The notes below the pieces were generated by a model, which was not told the origin of the DNA, did not search any database, and saw nothing but the letters and a program-made list of their open reading frames with translations. A stretch of DNA of 57,031 nucleotides from Acanthamoeba sp. SK_2022b (taxonomy: Eukaryota > Discosea > Longamoebia > Acanthamoebidae). The stretch is from contig JANDJZ010000319.1 in the NCBI GenBank assembly GCA_027943245.1, forward strand, positions 1-57,031, in the 5' to 3' direction. Shown one piece after another: positions 1-9,646 of the stretch (position 1 is its first letter; each line of letters starts with the position of its first letter). The position numbers and the translations under genes were made by a program.

Positions 1-767
1 GGGGCGGCTGCGGGTGCAGCACGTGCTGGGGCGGGAGCAGGAGCGGAGGCTGGACAAATTCAAGGTTGCGCACGGGAGGGCGTGCAGGGTCAGTCGGGTG
101 AGCCCAACACACACGTGAGAGGCACGCACGACCTACCTTGAGAGAATTGGTTCTTTGCCGCAGAGACAGGGGTCACGTTGACCTGCTGCGAGGTGCTTCC
201 CACTACCACGGGCGGCTGCGACTGGGGCTGCTGCTGCCAGGATCGGGCGGGAGCGGGCTGGCTGAGGTTGCCCCCCACGTGGGCCGTGCTCTTCTGCACT
301 TCGACCTGCTTGGGCACGCCGAACTTCTTTGCGTTCTCCTCTTCGAGCTGCTCCCTCAGACGCTGCACGCCCACGACGAGTTCTCGTTACGCGCTCGCAA
401 AGACAATAGCGAGAGAAGAATGAAAGAGGAGAGAAGGAAGCGAAAAAGAATCCAAACGACCCGTACCCGTTGGGCCTCGGCAGCACTGACGATGCTCGTG
501 TCCTTGGCTCCCGCCTTGATCGTTGTAGTGTTCTAGCGTTTTTGATTCGAGGGGGGCGTTTAAACGAGCAATTAAATCAGAAAAGTAGTTTAATCATAAC
601 ACAACAGCTGCCACGAAGTACCTCGAAATCAGGATCGGTGTCCCACTCATCATCGTCATCCTGGGAAATAAAAAAAAAAGTGCATCAACAGCGAGTAAAC
701 ATTTTGTGCAAAGGTGATTGCTTACCGCCTTGTTGGCCCAAGGATCATCAGCAGGAGCGGAAAACAT
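1..767 (-). CDS. Cortactin-NTA-like acidic-motif protein, 3' truncated
   Basis: Minus-strand gene starting at the ATG at 767-765 (MFSAPADDPWANKA) and running off the left edge. Four introns can be placed in frame. The second exon encodes DDDDEWDTDPDFE, which closely resembles the N-terminal acidic region of cortactin/HS1 (D-D-W-x-T-D-P-D-F), the segment that binds Arp2/3 complex. A charged helix follows (RLREQLEEENAKKFG), then a Gln/Pro-rich linker and an Ala/Pro-rich stretch at the window edge. I see no cortactin 37-residue repeats, and any SH3 domain would lie outside the window. The likely role is actin-patch or Arp2/3 regulation at the cortex; this is inferred from one short motif. The start lies 108 bp downstream of the end of the methyltransferase gene on the same strand. 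An upstream in-frame TTG is not a credible start. Confidence 0.6.
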
Positions 768-875
768 GGTGGATTGTAGGTGCTGCTGGGTTTGCGTTGG
801 TTTTGTGAATGGAGGCGCCTGCCACGGCAGCCTGCGCTTCCTCAAATGAAAATGTGTCGACGAGGAGTGCTGTCC

Positions 876-2619
876 TCAAGACGAACTGGGTTCTTCTTTA
901 TTGGGCTCACGCGGTTTGGTGGCCGTGAAGAGGACGCAGTTGTAAACGGAATGGAGCATGGACCTGGCATCGTCGTCATAGGTGCACTGTCTTCGCTCCT
1001 CCTTCTGCAAGTGAGCGAACGCAATAGGTGAGCAGTGATGTCCAGTTGGCTTAGGATAATTGGCACGAGTGTTAGCGCATCTTTACCTCGATCACGAAAC
1101 CAAAGGACAGGATGACTTGCCTGAGCTCTTCCCAGGACAACTCGATCGAGAGCTCTCCCGGCATCTCCGACCAGTGATACAGCAGCGGACCTGATCGCAA
1201 CGAGGCCGGTATAAGGGAACTGCTCATCAAACAACACATATCCACGCGTACCGATGTTAACCCACACGCCGCCGGGCCTGAGCAGCCTATGGATGGTCTC
1301 CACATAGTCGACCACATTTTTGGCAGTGTCCATGAAGAAACACGTCGCCACACAGTCGTACGCTGTGACACGTGGTATCAGCCAAGCATGGAGGAGATCA
1401 GGGAGAGAAGTATGGCGATCTCCATACCATCATCGTCGTCGTAGAAGGACTCTAGAAAGTCGCCGGCCGCCATAGAAAAGTCGACGCCCTCCGGAATGTC
1501 GGTGGGGGACACATCGGGCACGTTGATCAGCCGGAATGGATCGTCGCTCTTTAACACGTTCGCTGACTGGAGCACAAACGGGAAGATGGGATACTGTTGG
1601 TTGCCGGTCCTACAATTTGAACGAATGGGTGGTCCGTGAGGAGCAGTGAGCTTTGAACGGACAAGGAAGGGGACAGGTAAAACGCCGCCAGCAATGGGCA
1701 AGAGTGCCTACCTGTTGAGAATGAAGCTGGAGGAGAGGAGCATGAAGAACGAGAACTCGTTGCCCTGGCACGCATAGCCTGCAACATCAGCGCGAGCATA
1801 CAGGTATTTAGCCTCCACAATGCAATCGGCCATGTTGTGCTCGATTTCGTTACCTCGTTTGGCCAGCTCCCAGGGCAAGCGTCCGAGGCCGCTGCCGGGC
1901 ACCAGAACACGCACAGAGTTGCTGAAGAGAGTGCGTCGTAACGAAAGGGCCCAAAGAACAAAGCCACCACACCACCATAAGCAAACACGGCAGTGCATGG
2001 AGACTAATGACAGCATTGACGGCACAGAAGAGAGAGACGCACAGCTCGGGACCTGGGAACCGGGCCTCGATCTCGTCGATGAGGGGTTGGAAGCATGCAT
2101 CTCGCTCCGCTTTGCCTTCTTCGCTCCACTCGCGAACGAACTGCTTGAGAGTGCTGCGCACCTTGTCCAGGTCGGCTTGCTTGGGCACCACTGCCTCGGC
2201 GAAGTCGTCTCCCGTTGCCTACAATCGTGTGGTAGGTATTTAAATATAAAAAAAATAACAAAAAATACAAGACGACGCGGGCGTACGCGTTGGTTCTCAA
2301 AGAGCTGGTTGACGGTCAGGATCTGCTCTATAAAGCAAACATTAAAATCGATGCAGGTCTTCATCTTCATCCACTTCTGTTGTGGCTTTACAAGCTCCTG
2401 CAGGAGCTGCTTGTGGCGCTCTTCCAAGCGCAAGAAATCCCGTTCCGCTTTCCTAACGAATGACATCGCCCAGTCTCGGTACTCTTTAAATGCATTGATG
2501 ATTCGCTGCAGCGCTTTCTCCTCCTCCACTTCCATCTCTTCTGGGGATGGGACTTGGTCGTGTGCGTGATTGTGGCCTCCACAGCTGTGCCCATGCTCGT
2601 GTGCATGCGCGTGCTCCAT
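876..2619 (-). CDS. CARNMT1: Carnosine N-methyltransferase (N2227 family)
   Basis: SAM-dependent methyltransferase of the N2227-like family; the characterised members make anserine from carnosine. The start is the ATG at 2619-2617. The N-terminus ([13 protein letters not shown]...) has eight His and a Cys in the first 20 residues. Then come the family helical region ([19 protein letters not shown]), the motif I loop [21 protein letters not shown], the [16 protein letters not shown] segment, the [11 protein letters not shown] acidic segment, and a C-terminal [14 protein letters not shown] strand joined across an intron. The last exon reads [20 protein letters not shown] and ends with TGA at 876. 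Six or more introns are needed. Order and spacing of the conserved blocks match the family throughout, so the assignment is firm. The substrate in an amoeba is not known from sequence. Confidence 0.92.
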
Positions 2620-2781
2620 TATTTTGTACGAATATTTAACAAACAATAAATAAATAAAAATATGGCAATGCGCTCTCTCGCATTGATTGAATGGATTTTC
2701 AACTAAGCGGTTTTTAAATAGGACTGTATTACTCTCTTCGTGTGGCGGGTCTGTGCAGGGAAAAGATTCATCTTTGGAAGT

Positions 2782-3397
2782 TTAGTCAACAGTGGACATG
2801 GTGTTGCCGCTGGACACGTCAGCCTCAGTGAACTTCTCGCCCTTGGCCTCAGCAACGCGGGCAGCTCCCTTGCGGGCAAGGATAGCCTTGCGGTCCTTGT
2901 CGAGCTTGAGCTTCTTGATCACGACCTTGGAGGGGTGGACGCCAATCTTGACAGTTTGACCTGCAAGACCAGGTCAGAGAAGAAATGCAAAAGCGCCAAT
3001 GCAGTACCAAGAAAGCTTTAAGAGCAAAGATAAGGAGGATGGACGCACCGTTGGCCTTCTCCCTGGTGATCTTCTCGACGTGGATGATGTACTTCCTCCT
3101 GTAGACGTCAGTGATCTTGCCCTCACGACCCTTGAACGAGCCCCTGACAATCTCAATCTCGTCATCCTTCCTCACGGGGATGGAGCGGACCTGCAGGTGC
3201 AAAAATCGATAAATCTACTTGCACAAATCAAGAATTCGGCAGTCGATCAAGATCATCAGGGTACGTACGTGGTACTTCTCGCGCAGCTCCTTGGAGAGGG
3301 GAGCGCTCATGATGATCCTCCTCTGGGAAGAGGGGGCCTGGAAGTGGGCCTTCCTGGCCTTCCTTCTGGACGAGGAAACGTTCTTGTTGTACTTCAT
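2782..3397 (-). CDS. RPL26: 60S ribosomal protein L26 (uL24)
   Basis: Complete cytosolic large-subunit protein in three exons. Exon 1 (3397-3269) encodes [19 protein letters not shown] and ends at KYH. Exon 2 starts at 3190 with the KOW-motif region ([20 protein letters not shown]). Exon 3 carries the basic C-terminal half ([19 protein letters not shown]) and an acidic tail ending in TMSTVD with a TAA at 2782. Length (about 135 residues) and motif order match eukaryotic L26. It sits at the exit-tunnel rim of the large subunit. On the coding strand, the stretch just upstream of the ATG is strongly pyrimidine-rich (C/T runs around 3410-3480), reminiscent of ribosomal-protein leaders, though no transcription start can be read from sequence alone. 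Confidence 0.96.
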
Positions 3398-3726
3398 CTT
3401 TTACGGGGGAGACGACGAAGGACCGCCACAAAGAAGAGGCAGAAGTCGGGGAGGAGAAGAAGAAAAAGAAGAAGGATAGAGAAGCGCAAGCAGGAGAGAA
3501 AAGCCATTTCGATTTGGTGTCGACTATTCTGTTGGCGCCATAAATCCGGACACCGGGGCTAACAAAACGCGCAGGTAAAAATAAAAAATACCAAAACCCA
3601 GCCACATGGCGATGGGCGATTGCTGGGGAAATCTGTGGGCGGAGTCGCTTATTGGGGGTTTGAGAGCTGAGGTCACAGTGGTGTATGGGGCTGTTTGTTC
3701 TCTTGAAATAAAAAATCATAGCAGGG

Positions 3727-6590
3727 TCAGCAATTCGTAGCTGTTTCTTCTTGTTGGTTGAAAGGCTCACTTGGCTCATCTCCCACGGAGGATGTAGCCG
3801 ACCTTTCATCTATTCACATTCAGAAACATTTCAGGACCAAGTAAGCCTTCCAGAAAGGAAGACAGTGTGCACTTACCTCCGGAGCCTTCAACGAAGGAAG
3901 AGTTGTCTTCGTCAAGCGGAAGAACGTTGTCGTTGAGCCTGAACGTGGGCACCGCCGCAATCCTGCGTGCGGCAAGTCCGATCTGAGGCGGACCCTCGTC
4001 GCCGGCGATCGTGAGTCGTCGTGCCGCTGGCGATCGCGGGGTATCCTCAGCATCGCCACCTCGTCGGGGCACTCCCTCCGGCGCGTCCGCAAGGCCACCG
4101 ATCGAGCTACGTCGCATGCGTGGTGCCTCGGCCTGAAGGTGCAGCGGTCGCGCCAGGCCGGGCCTGCGCGGCGAATCTATGGGCGTCGGGGAGTGGTCCG
4201 GCAGGGCGTTGGCACTGACCGACCTCTTTCTCTTCTCGGCCACCATCAGTCGGCCCAGCTGGCCCCTGGGCCTCTCAAAGCCTTCCGCACCAGTCTCGTT
4301 GTCCTTGGGCGGGAGGGACGATGTCCGCTTGCGCTTGTCCATCTCCTCCAGCATAGTGAGCCGGCGAGGGGTCGCGTAGGCCGGCAAGTCGCCCTCAGTG
4401 TCCGAATCGGTCAGGTCGGGACGTACGATTCGGTTCAACGAGCTTCCCTTCGCGCCGGGCTTGGGTGCCGGGCTTGGGGGCGCGTCGAGAGTGGTGAACA
4501 GGTCGGTGATGTTGGGCGCCTTCTTCACCAGCCTCACTGTAGGCAAGGAATGAATGAGTGATGCGATGGTACCGGCGCAGCCCGTGTTAGGATACAAGAA
4601 CGGGCGCTTCGACGTACTGGCCACAGTTTGAGAGCCGTCGACAAGATCGACAAGTTTGCGAATCTCCCGTTCGGGGCGGAGCGTGCCCTTGGCCTTGTTC
4701 AAGACTTCCTTTACCTTGTCCGGCAGATCGTCTAGAAAAGAGAAGGTCCATGAGCTAACGGTCATCGCTGGATGTGGCTGTTAGTCGGTTTTTTGAGCCA
4801 GTACCTTCTCCATCGCAAATGTTGAGGAGTGCAGAGCCAGCGGCCATCTGCATCTTGAAATCGACTTTTTTCGCTTGGAGGATGTTCAAAAGCATGGGCA
4901 ACACGCCCAACATCTTCACCTTGGCCTTGTTCGAGTCTGGAGGATAATAATTATAACAACAGAAAAGGAATATGAATGTAAAGTAAGCGCTTGAGAGAGA
5001 GAGAGAGAGAGGGAGAGAGAGAGAGAGCGTGCGTGGTATGTCGTACTATTCCCAAGGCAAACGTTGGCAATGGCGAATGCAGCATTTCTGACGACCGACG
5101 GGTCCTTGGAATCGCGCAGCAACACCACGAGCGGCTCTATTACGCCCTCCTTTCCCGCCTCCACTCGCGCCAGGGCTGCGTGATTGCAGCAATGGTCAGC
5201 ACTGCCCCCCCCCCACAACGCAGGATGAGCAGAAGGCGTACGATCTTTCATGCAGAGGAGACCGATAACATTGGCCACCCAACGTTTGGCTTCGTTGTCC
5301 TTCTTGGGCGAGTCGAGTATCCGCACGAGCGGGTCCAGGCCGCCCTTCTTCACCACAAGGTGTCTGTTTTCCTCTGTTTTTACGTGTTGAAATGGCACAC
5401 GATCACACCACAGCAATGTGTCGGGATAAGCATGCGGCCAAGAACGGAAGCGAATTCATGGAAGAAGGGCGTGCCTGGTCCCATGAGATTGCCGAGGGCG
5501 AACGCCGCCCATCTGTTCACCCGGAAGTTGGACGAGTGCAGGCAGTTGACCAACAGGCCGACACCTCCGCCCTTGCTCACCAATCGCACCGCTTCCTCTG
5601 CATCACAAAAGAAACTCCACTGAAGTCAGCAGTTTGCAAGGCCCGGGAGGTGGTCGAGCGGAACTCGACCGGAGGCGCATGGCTCGATGTACCGTTTTCC
5701 ATGCACAAGATGCCTACAGCATTGCACGCCCACCTATTCACGGTTTCATCGCTGGACTTGAGCAACCGCAAGATGTAGTCTACGCCCTTGAGGTCCATCA
5801 CCTCCTTTTTGTTGTCATCTTTCGAAAGCACAACGTGTGGGCGGCGTGGGTGTGAGGCGAGCTCACGGCTGCCAAAGACCACGCGGAAGTAGGCCTTACC
5901 ATTGTCGATGCACAAGTTGCCAATTGCGCACACGCTCCAGCACTGGACCTTGATGTCCCGCGATTTGAGGCGCAAGACCAAGGGCTTGAGGCACCCGTGC
6001 ATTGCCATAGACTTTCGATTGTCGGCTGCGGCGGGCCACGGTGCACACGGTGGATGACGATAAGTCTAAGTAAGTTTCGAATTGTACACGTACATCCGGC
6101 AAACGCCGCCATGTGCAGTACATAGAAGGGGAGGCACCGTTGTCTTTGGTGAGCCATGATATGGTGTTTGCGGCCCATTCTTGCACGCGGGCACGAGAAG
6201 AGAGCAGACCCTCCACGAGGCCCTTCACCTCCTCTTCCGGAAGCGTAAGGTTGGCTGGCGCGACAAAATGAGCACCAGTAACAAATGTCAGGCGGTTGCA
6301 CGTAGGATGCCCACGTTCTGGCGCCTCGCACCAGCAGTCGGAGCCACGAAGGCAAAAATAAAAATCAATATTAAAAATAAAAACACATCAAAAAAAAATA
6401 CGCGAAAAAAAAAGAGCGAAGACGAAATGGAGGGGGGCAAGTACAGTTCTGTGCTTTCTCGGAGAGGGCTTTGAGATGCTCAACCTCTGCGGATAGGGGT
6501 ATCTTTAGCCGGCTTGCACCAACCTTATTATGCGGAACCTGACCGGGCGATGAGAGTGGTACCCTTTTTGGTGGCCTGACTGTTGCCCAT
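3727..6590 (-). CDS. Armadillo-repeat protein with myristoylation-type N-terminus
   Basis: The start is the ATG at 6590-6588 (MGNSQATKKG), where Gly2 and a small residue at position 6 fit an N-myristoylation signal. Short exons then lead to a series of about nine armadillo repeats, for example VQEWAANTISWLTKDN, VQCWSVCAIGNLCIDNG, VNRWACNAVGILCMENG, VNRWAAFALGNLMGPG, AKRWVANVIGLLCMKD and VVRNAAFAIANVCLGNS. The C-terminal third (about 3850-4540) is low-complexity and Ser/Arg/Pro-rich with RRLT/RRSS kinase-type sites, so probably disordered. The stop is TGA at 3727. A lipid-anchored ARM protein recalls yeast Vac8 in general plan, but orthology cannot be claimed. One intron holds a GA microsatellite. 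Its start faces the LEA-2-like gene across 344 bp. Confidence 0.85.
4993..5027. repeat. (GA)n microsatellite in an ARM-gene intron
   Basis: A near-perfect GA tract of about 35 nt with one interruption, lying in an intron of the armadillo gene. On the coding strand it reads as CT and may serve as a polypyrimidine tract. Confidence 0.95.
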
Positions 6591-6934
6591 GTTGTGCCAA
6601 GAGCTCGCTGTGGTAGGGGTCGTACGTCGGTCGGGTGTGGGTATCAAGAGAAGTGGCGGGCTTTGACAGGTTTTTTGCCCCGGTTGGCCGAAACGACGGA
6701 AAAATCCTGCCGCGGCCAGAACGACCACTCCAACAACACCCCGAACTGGGCACCAAGCTATTTCGGGAGTACACCAAGCCAGCAAACGCTCTCGGCTTGC
6801 AACAACGCCCCAACGCGCGGGACGGCAGATCAAAAGGGAAAAGTCGATTTTCTTTGTGCGACAAGGAAAGGGTGTATTTTCTTGGCTCGAGCAAATAATT
6901 CCGCCAACAAAGAAAAGGTGAGCGAGAAACCATC
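6591..6934. promoter_or_regulatory. Divergent intergenic promoter region
   Basis: 344 bp between the starts of the armadillo gene (leftward) and the LEA-2-like gene (rightward). No open frame here is continuous with either neighbour. It must hold both promoters, but I could not identify a convincing TATA box or named site. Confidence 0.5.
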
Positions 6935-7903
6935 ATGCTGAAGATGGCCAGTAAGTACCACACACGGGAGGAGGCACAGGAAAAGGCGGACTTCTTGCTG
7001 GGGTCCGCTCGACACCCAGACTACTATCATCGTAACCCAATCGAAAGGGTGCGGGACTGGTGGACCGCCAACCCCATCAAACGCAAAGTGTACCCCTCTC
7101 GACATCGTCTTCTTATAGGAATGACCCTTTTTATTTTTTTTATACGTCATTTGGATTATTTTCTTGTTTTTTTTAAGCGTTTTTTAAAAAATATTCCTTT
7201 AGGTACCTGAGCGTGGGGGTGGTGTCGCTGGTGTTGGTGCTCGTGTTGGTGCTGGTCATCTTCTTCCTCTCTCCGCGTGACCCTGAGCTCCTTTTCAACT
7301 CGGCCAGTGGCGTGAGCCTCACCTTTGCTCCCTTCAAGCTCTCCCTGCAAGTGCGTGGCCATCTCCGACCCCTTACTCGCACAGGCACACTCACCATCAG
7401 GCCACTCTGCTTCTTTGTTAAGGAAAACTTCTTGCTGGACAACCCCAACTACGTGGATCTGAACGTGAAGCTCTTCACCGGTGCGGTGTACTACAACGAC
7501 ACGACTTTGGGTGAGTGGGACTTCAAGCCAAGCACCGTCGGCATGCGTGACGACAAGGTCTCACCCGTGCACGCATGCACGCACGCATACGCACTGACAT
7601 TGATCGTGTTCGTGATGAGCAGAAGTTTGAAATCCCTGTGTCTGTCACGGGACCACAAGAAGTCGCCGACGCCATCCAGAAGCAGTGCGCCACGGCCGCC
7701 TCGTTCACCTTGCGCGTCGACGGCTTTGTGGGTACGTTGCATGGTTTGTGTCGTATACGGGAAGAGTCTCCTCTGAGCATGGCTGACGCGTTGTGGCCAC
7801 TGCGTTTGGTATGTGCATCTCGCGTCTAGGTGTGAACTTTATGTTCTATGACGACTTCTGGAGAACGTCCTACCTTCGCGAGGTATCCTGCCCCAAGGCG
7901 TGA
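6935..7903 (+). CDS. LEA-2 / NDR1-HIN1-like single-pass membrane protein
   Basis: The start is the ATG at 6935 (MLKMASKYHTREEAQEKADF). A cytosolic, charged N-terminus of about 50 residues is followed, after an intron spliced AAAGT|GTACCC to TTTAG|GTACC, by one hydrophobic segment, YLSVGVVSLVLVLVLVLVIF. The extracytoplasmic part has the LEA-2 pattern: alternating hydrophobic strands, then FLLDNPNYVDLNVKL and LFTGAVYYNDTTLGEWDF, then a KKFEIPVSVTG strand. Plant NDR1/HIN1-like proteins have the same N-in, single-TM, LEA-2 topology and a comparable NPN motif. The last exon ends REVSCPKA with TGA at 7901-7903. The function in amoebae is unknown; lipid or stress association is only suggested by the fold. 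The family call rests on pattern, not alignment. Confidence 0.65.
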
Positions 7904-8084
7904 GGACTACCTGTGGCACAGCTGTTACACACTCGCTTTTGGGCGTGTTCTTGGCTCGGCGTTGTATCTGCCATGGCACGTAGTGCACTAGGCGAGGTTA
8001 TTTCAAAAGACGTAACGCACCCGAGTCCTTGAAGGTCCCAGGTGCGGCCTCAAACATCATCTGGTCTTTTTGTACAAAGGCAGC
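7904..8084. other. Convergent 3' region
   Basis: 181 bp between the stops of the rightward LEA-2-like gene and the leftward ABHD17-like gene. It should hold both 3' UTRs; no gene is seen. Confidence 0.6.
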
Positions 8085-9503
8085 TCAGTCGTCTTGCTCG
8101 GCTTCTTCCTCATCACCGTCATCTGAGGCGCTGTCCTTGCGGCCGTCTTTGCCGTCCTCCTCTCGTCGCTTGGCTTCGAGGTGGGCGAAAAAGGCCTGAA
8201 GCGAGCTTAAGAGCGGCTGCATGAAGTCACACTCCACATTGTTGTGTCCCGCACCCTCCAGGCTGATCAACTGGTTCCACGAAGAGCGAGTGAGCGGGAG
8301 ATCGGTGCATTGGACTCACACGCATGCAGTACCTTGTAGGGATTGCCCGCCTTCGCGTACAGCTCAGTGCCATGCCAGTAGGGAACCACTTCGTCATCGG
8401 TTCCATGGATGATCATCGTGGGTATGTCGATTTTACCTGGCGACACAACTGTGTAAGTAAGCTCCCACACCCAGCACAAGGAGAGAAGAGGAGCGGCGCA
8501 CCGATTCGGTTCACATTAACGAATATGTCGACAGGCAGCATGGCTAGCGTTGTAGACACCACACGGATGGCGCTCGCCTGTCACGATGGGAAGTGTAGGC
8601 GTGTATGTGTGAGTCAGCCAATAAAAACACGGAGGCAAGGCATCAGCATAAAGGTAGAGGGGCATGGTTACGATGGGACTCTGCAGGACAAACCCGGCCG
8701 GCAGCATAGACGACATCGGGTCGGCGTCGTCATCTCTGTAGATGAGGCGAGTCAGCCATGGCTTGCAGCGTGCGAGTGGCGCTCGGGAAGGTAGTACCCG
8801 CCGGACACGCCCCGACAGAACATGGACGGGCTCAACCAAGACGAGGGTCGATTCTGAGCTCGTGCGAGCGCGCACAGGCGCTGGCCCAGGTAGCACGTCG
8901 GGCCCGACCCGATCGACCGGCCGTATCTACGTGTTGGCTCAACCAATTATGGCTGCATCAGCTACCTCAAGGGAGCAGAGGGCGTGAAGAAGAGGGGACA
9001 TACAGGATGATGCGGGATGGAGGGATCTTGAATTCCTTGGTGAGAAGGTCGTAGGCCCCCTCAACATCGGCGTAACACGACGCCTCAGTGGGTACGCCAG
9101 GGTGCAGGCCATAGCCACGATAGTCATAGCTCAGCACGTTCACCTGTCACGCCACCCAGTCGCAACGACGTGAGACATGACTCAGGCAGGGTGCGAGTAG
9201 GGGGAAGGAGGTACGGAGAAGGTGCGAGACATGTAGCCAAGCCACTCGTTAAGCTGCCCTATGTCCTCCGCGTTGCCGTGGCTGAACAATATCGTGAAAC
9301 GCGGCCTGCGAGTGCACACTTACGTAAGTAATCAAAGAGATTGAGAATATTGAGAAGGGGGAGGAAGTGTACGAGGTGTGCGCCCAAAATGTGCAGGGGA
9401 TGCGGTCTCCAAGTTTGGAAGTGGCCCACACAAGAGTCGACATCTGCTCGTCATACGAGGGGTAGGGCGGCAAAAATGCCTTGCTGGCCACCACGTTTCC
9501 CAT
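8085..9503 (-). CDS. ABHD17-like alpha/beta hydrolase (protein depalmitoylase family)
   Basis: The start is the ATG at 9503-9501: MGNVVASKAFLPPYPSYDEQ, like the KLAFLPPEPxY segment of ABHD17/FAM108. Splicing at an internal donor (CACACCTC|GTACAC) gives RFTILFSHGNAEDIGQ, the oxyanion-side strand. Then come VNVLSYDYRGYG, SRIILYGRSIGSGPT (nucleophile Ser in GxSxG), GFVLQSPI, IDIPTMIIHGTDDEVVPYWHG (acid Asp) and SLEGAGHNNVE (catalytic His). The triad is complete. ABHD17 enzymes remove palmitate from membrane proteins such as Ras. The Cys-rich palmitoylated N-terminus of the animal enzymes is absent here; MGNVVASK is instead a plausible myristoylation signal. An acidic tail ends EEEAEQDD. At least six introns are required. 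Confidence 0.9.
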
Positions 9504-9646
9504 CTTCTCTACCGTTCTCTTTTCTGGCGTTGTCTGCGAGCCGTTTGCTCCTTTTTCTGTTTTTAGCGCGTTTTGTTTTTCTTTTGATATTTTGTAATCT
9601 TTGGCAAAATTCCTATGCTACTTTATTTTATCTCCACGGACGTGTG
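9504..9646. promoter_or_regulatory. Short divergent promoter region
   Basis: 143 bp between the ABHD17-like start and the PGAP5 start. The middle is T-rich, with TTTATTTTAT around 9621-9630 as a weak TATA-like candidate for the rightward gene. Confidence 0.4.

Noticed and set aside
6370..6420. A/T-rich stretch in the armadillo gene considered as an origin or promoter
   Set aside because: It lies inside an intron between exons that join in phase, so ordinary intron sequence explains it.
9290..9400. Apparent frameshift in the ABHD17-like gene
   Set aside because: It disappears when the intron is started at the upstream donor CACACCTC|GTACAC; the joined protein matches the family across the site.
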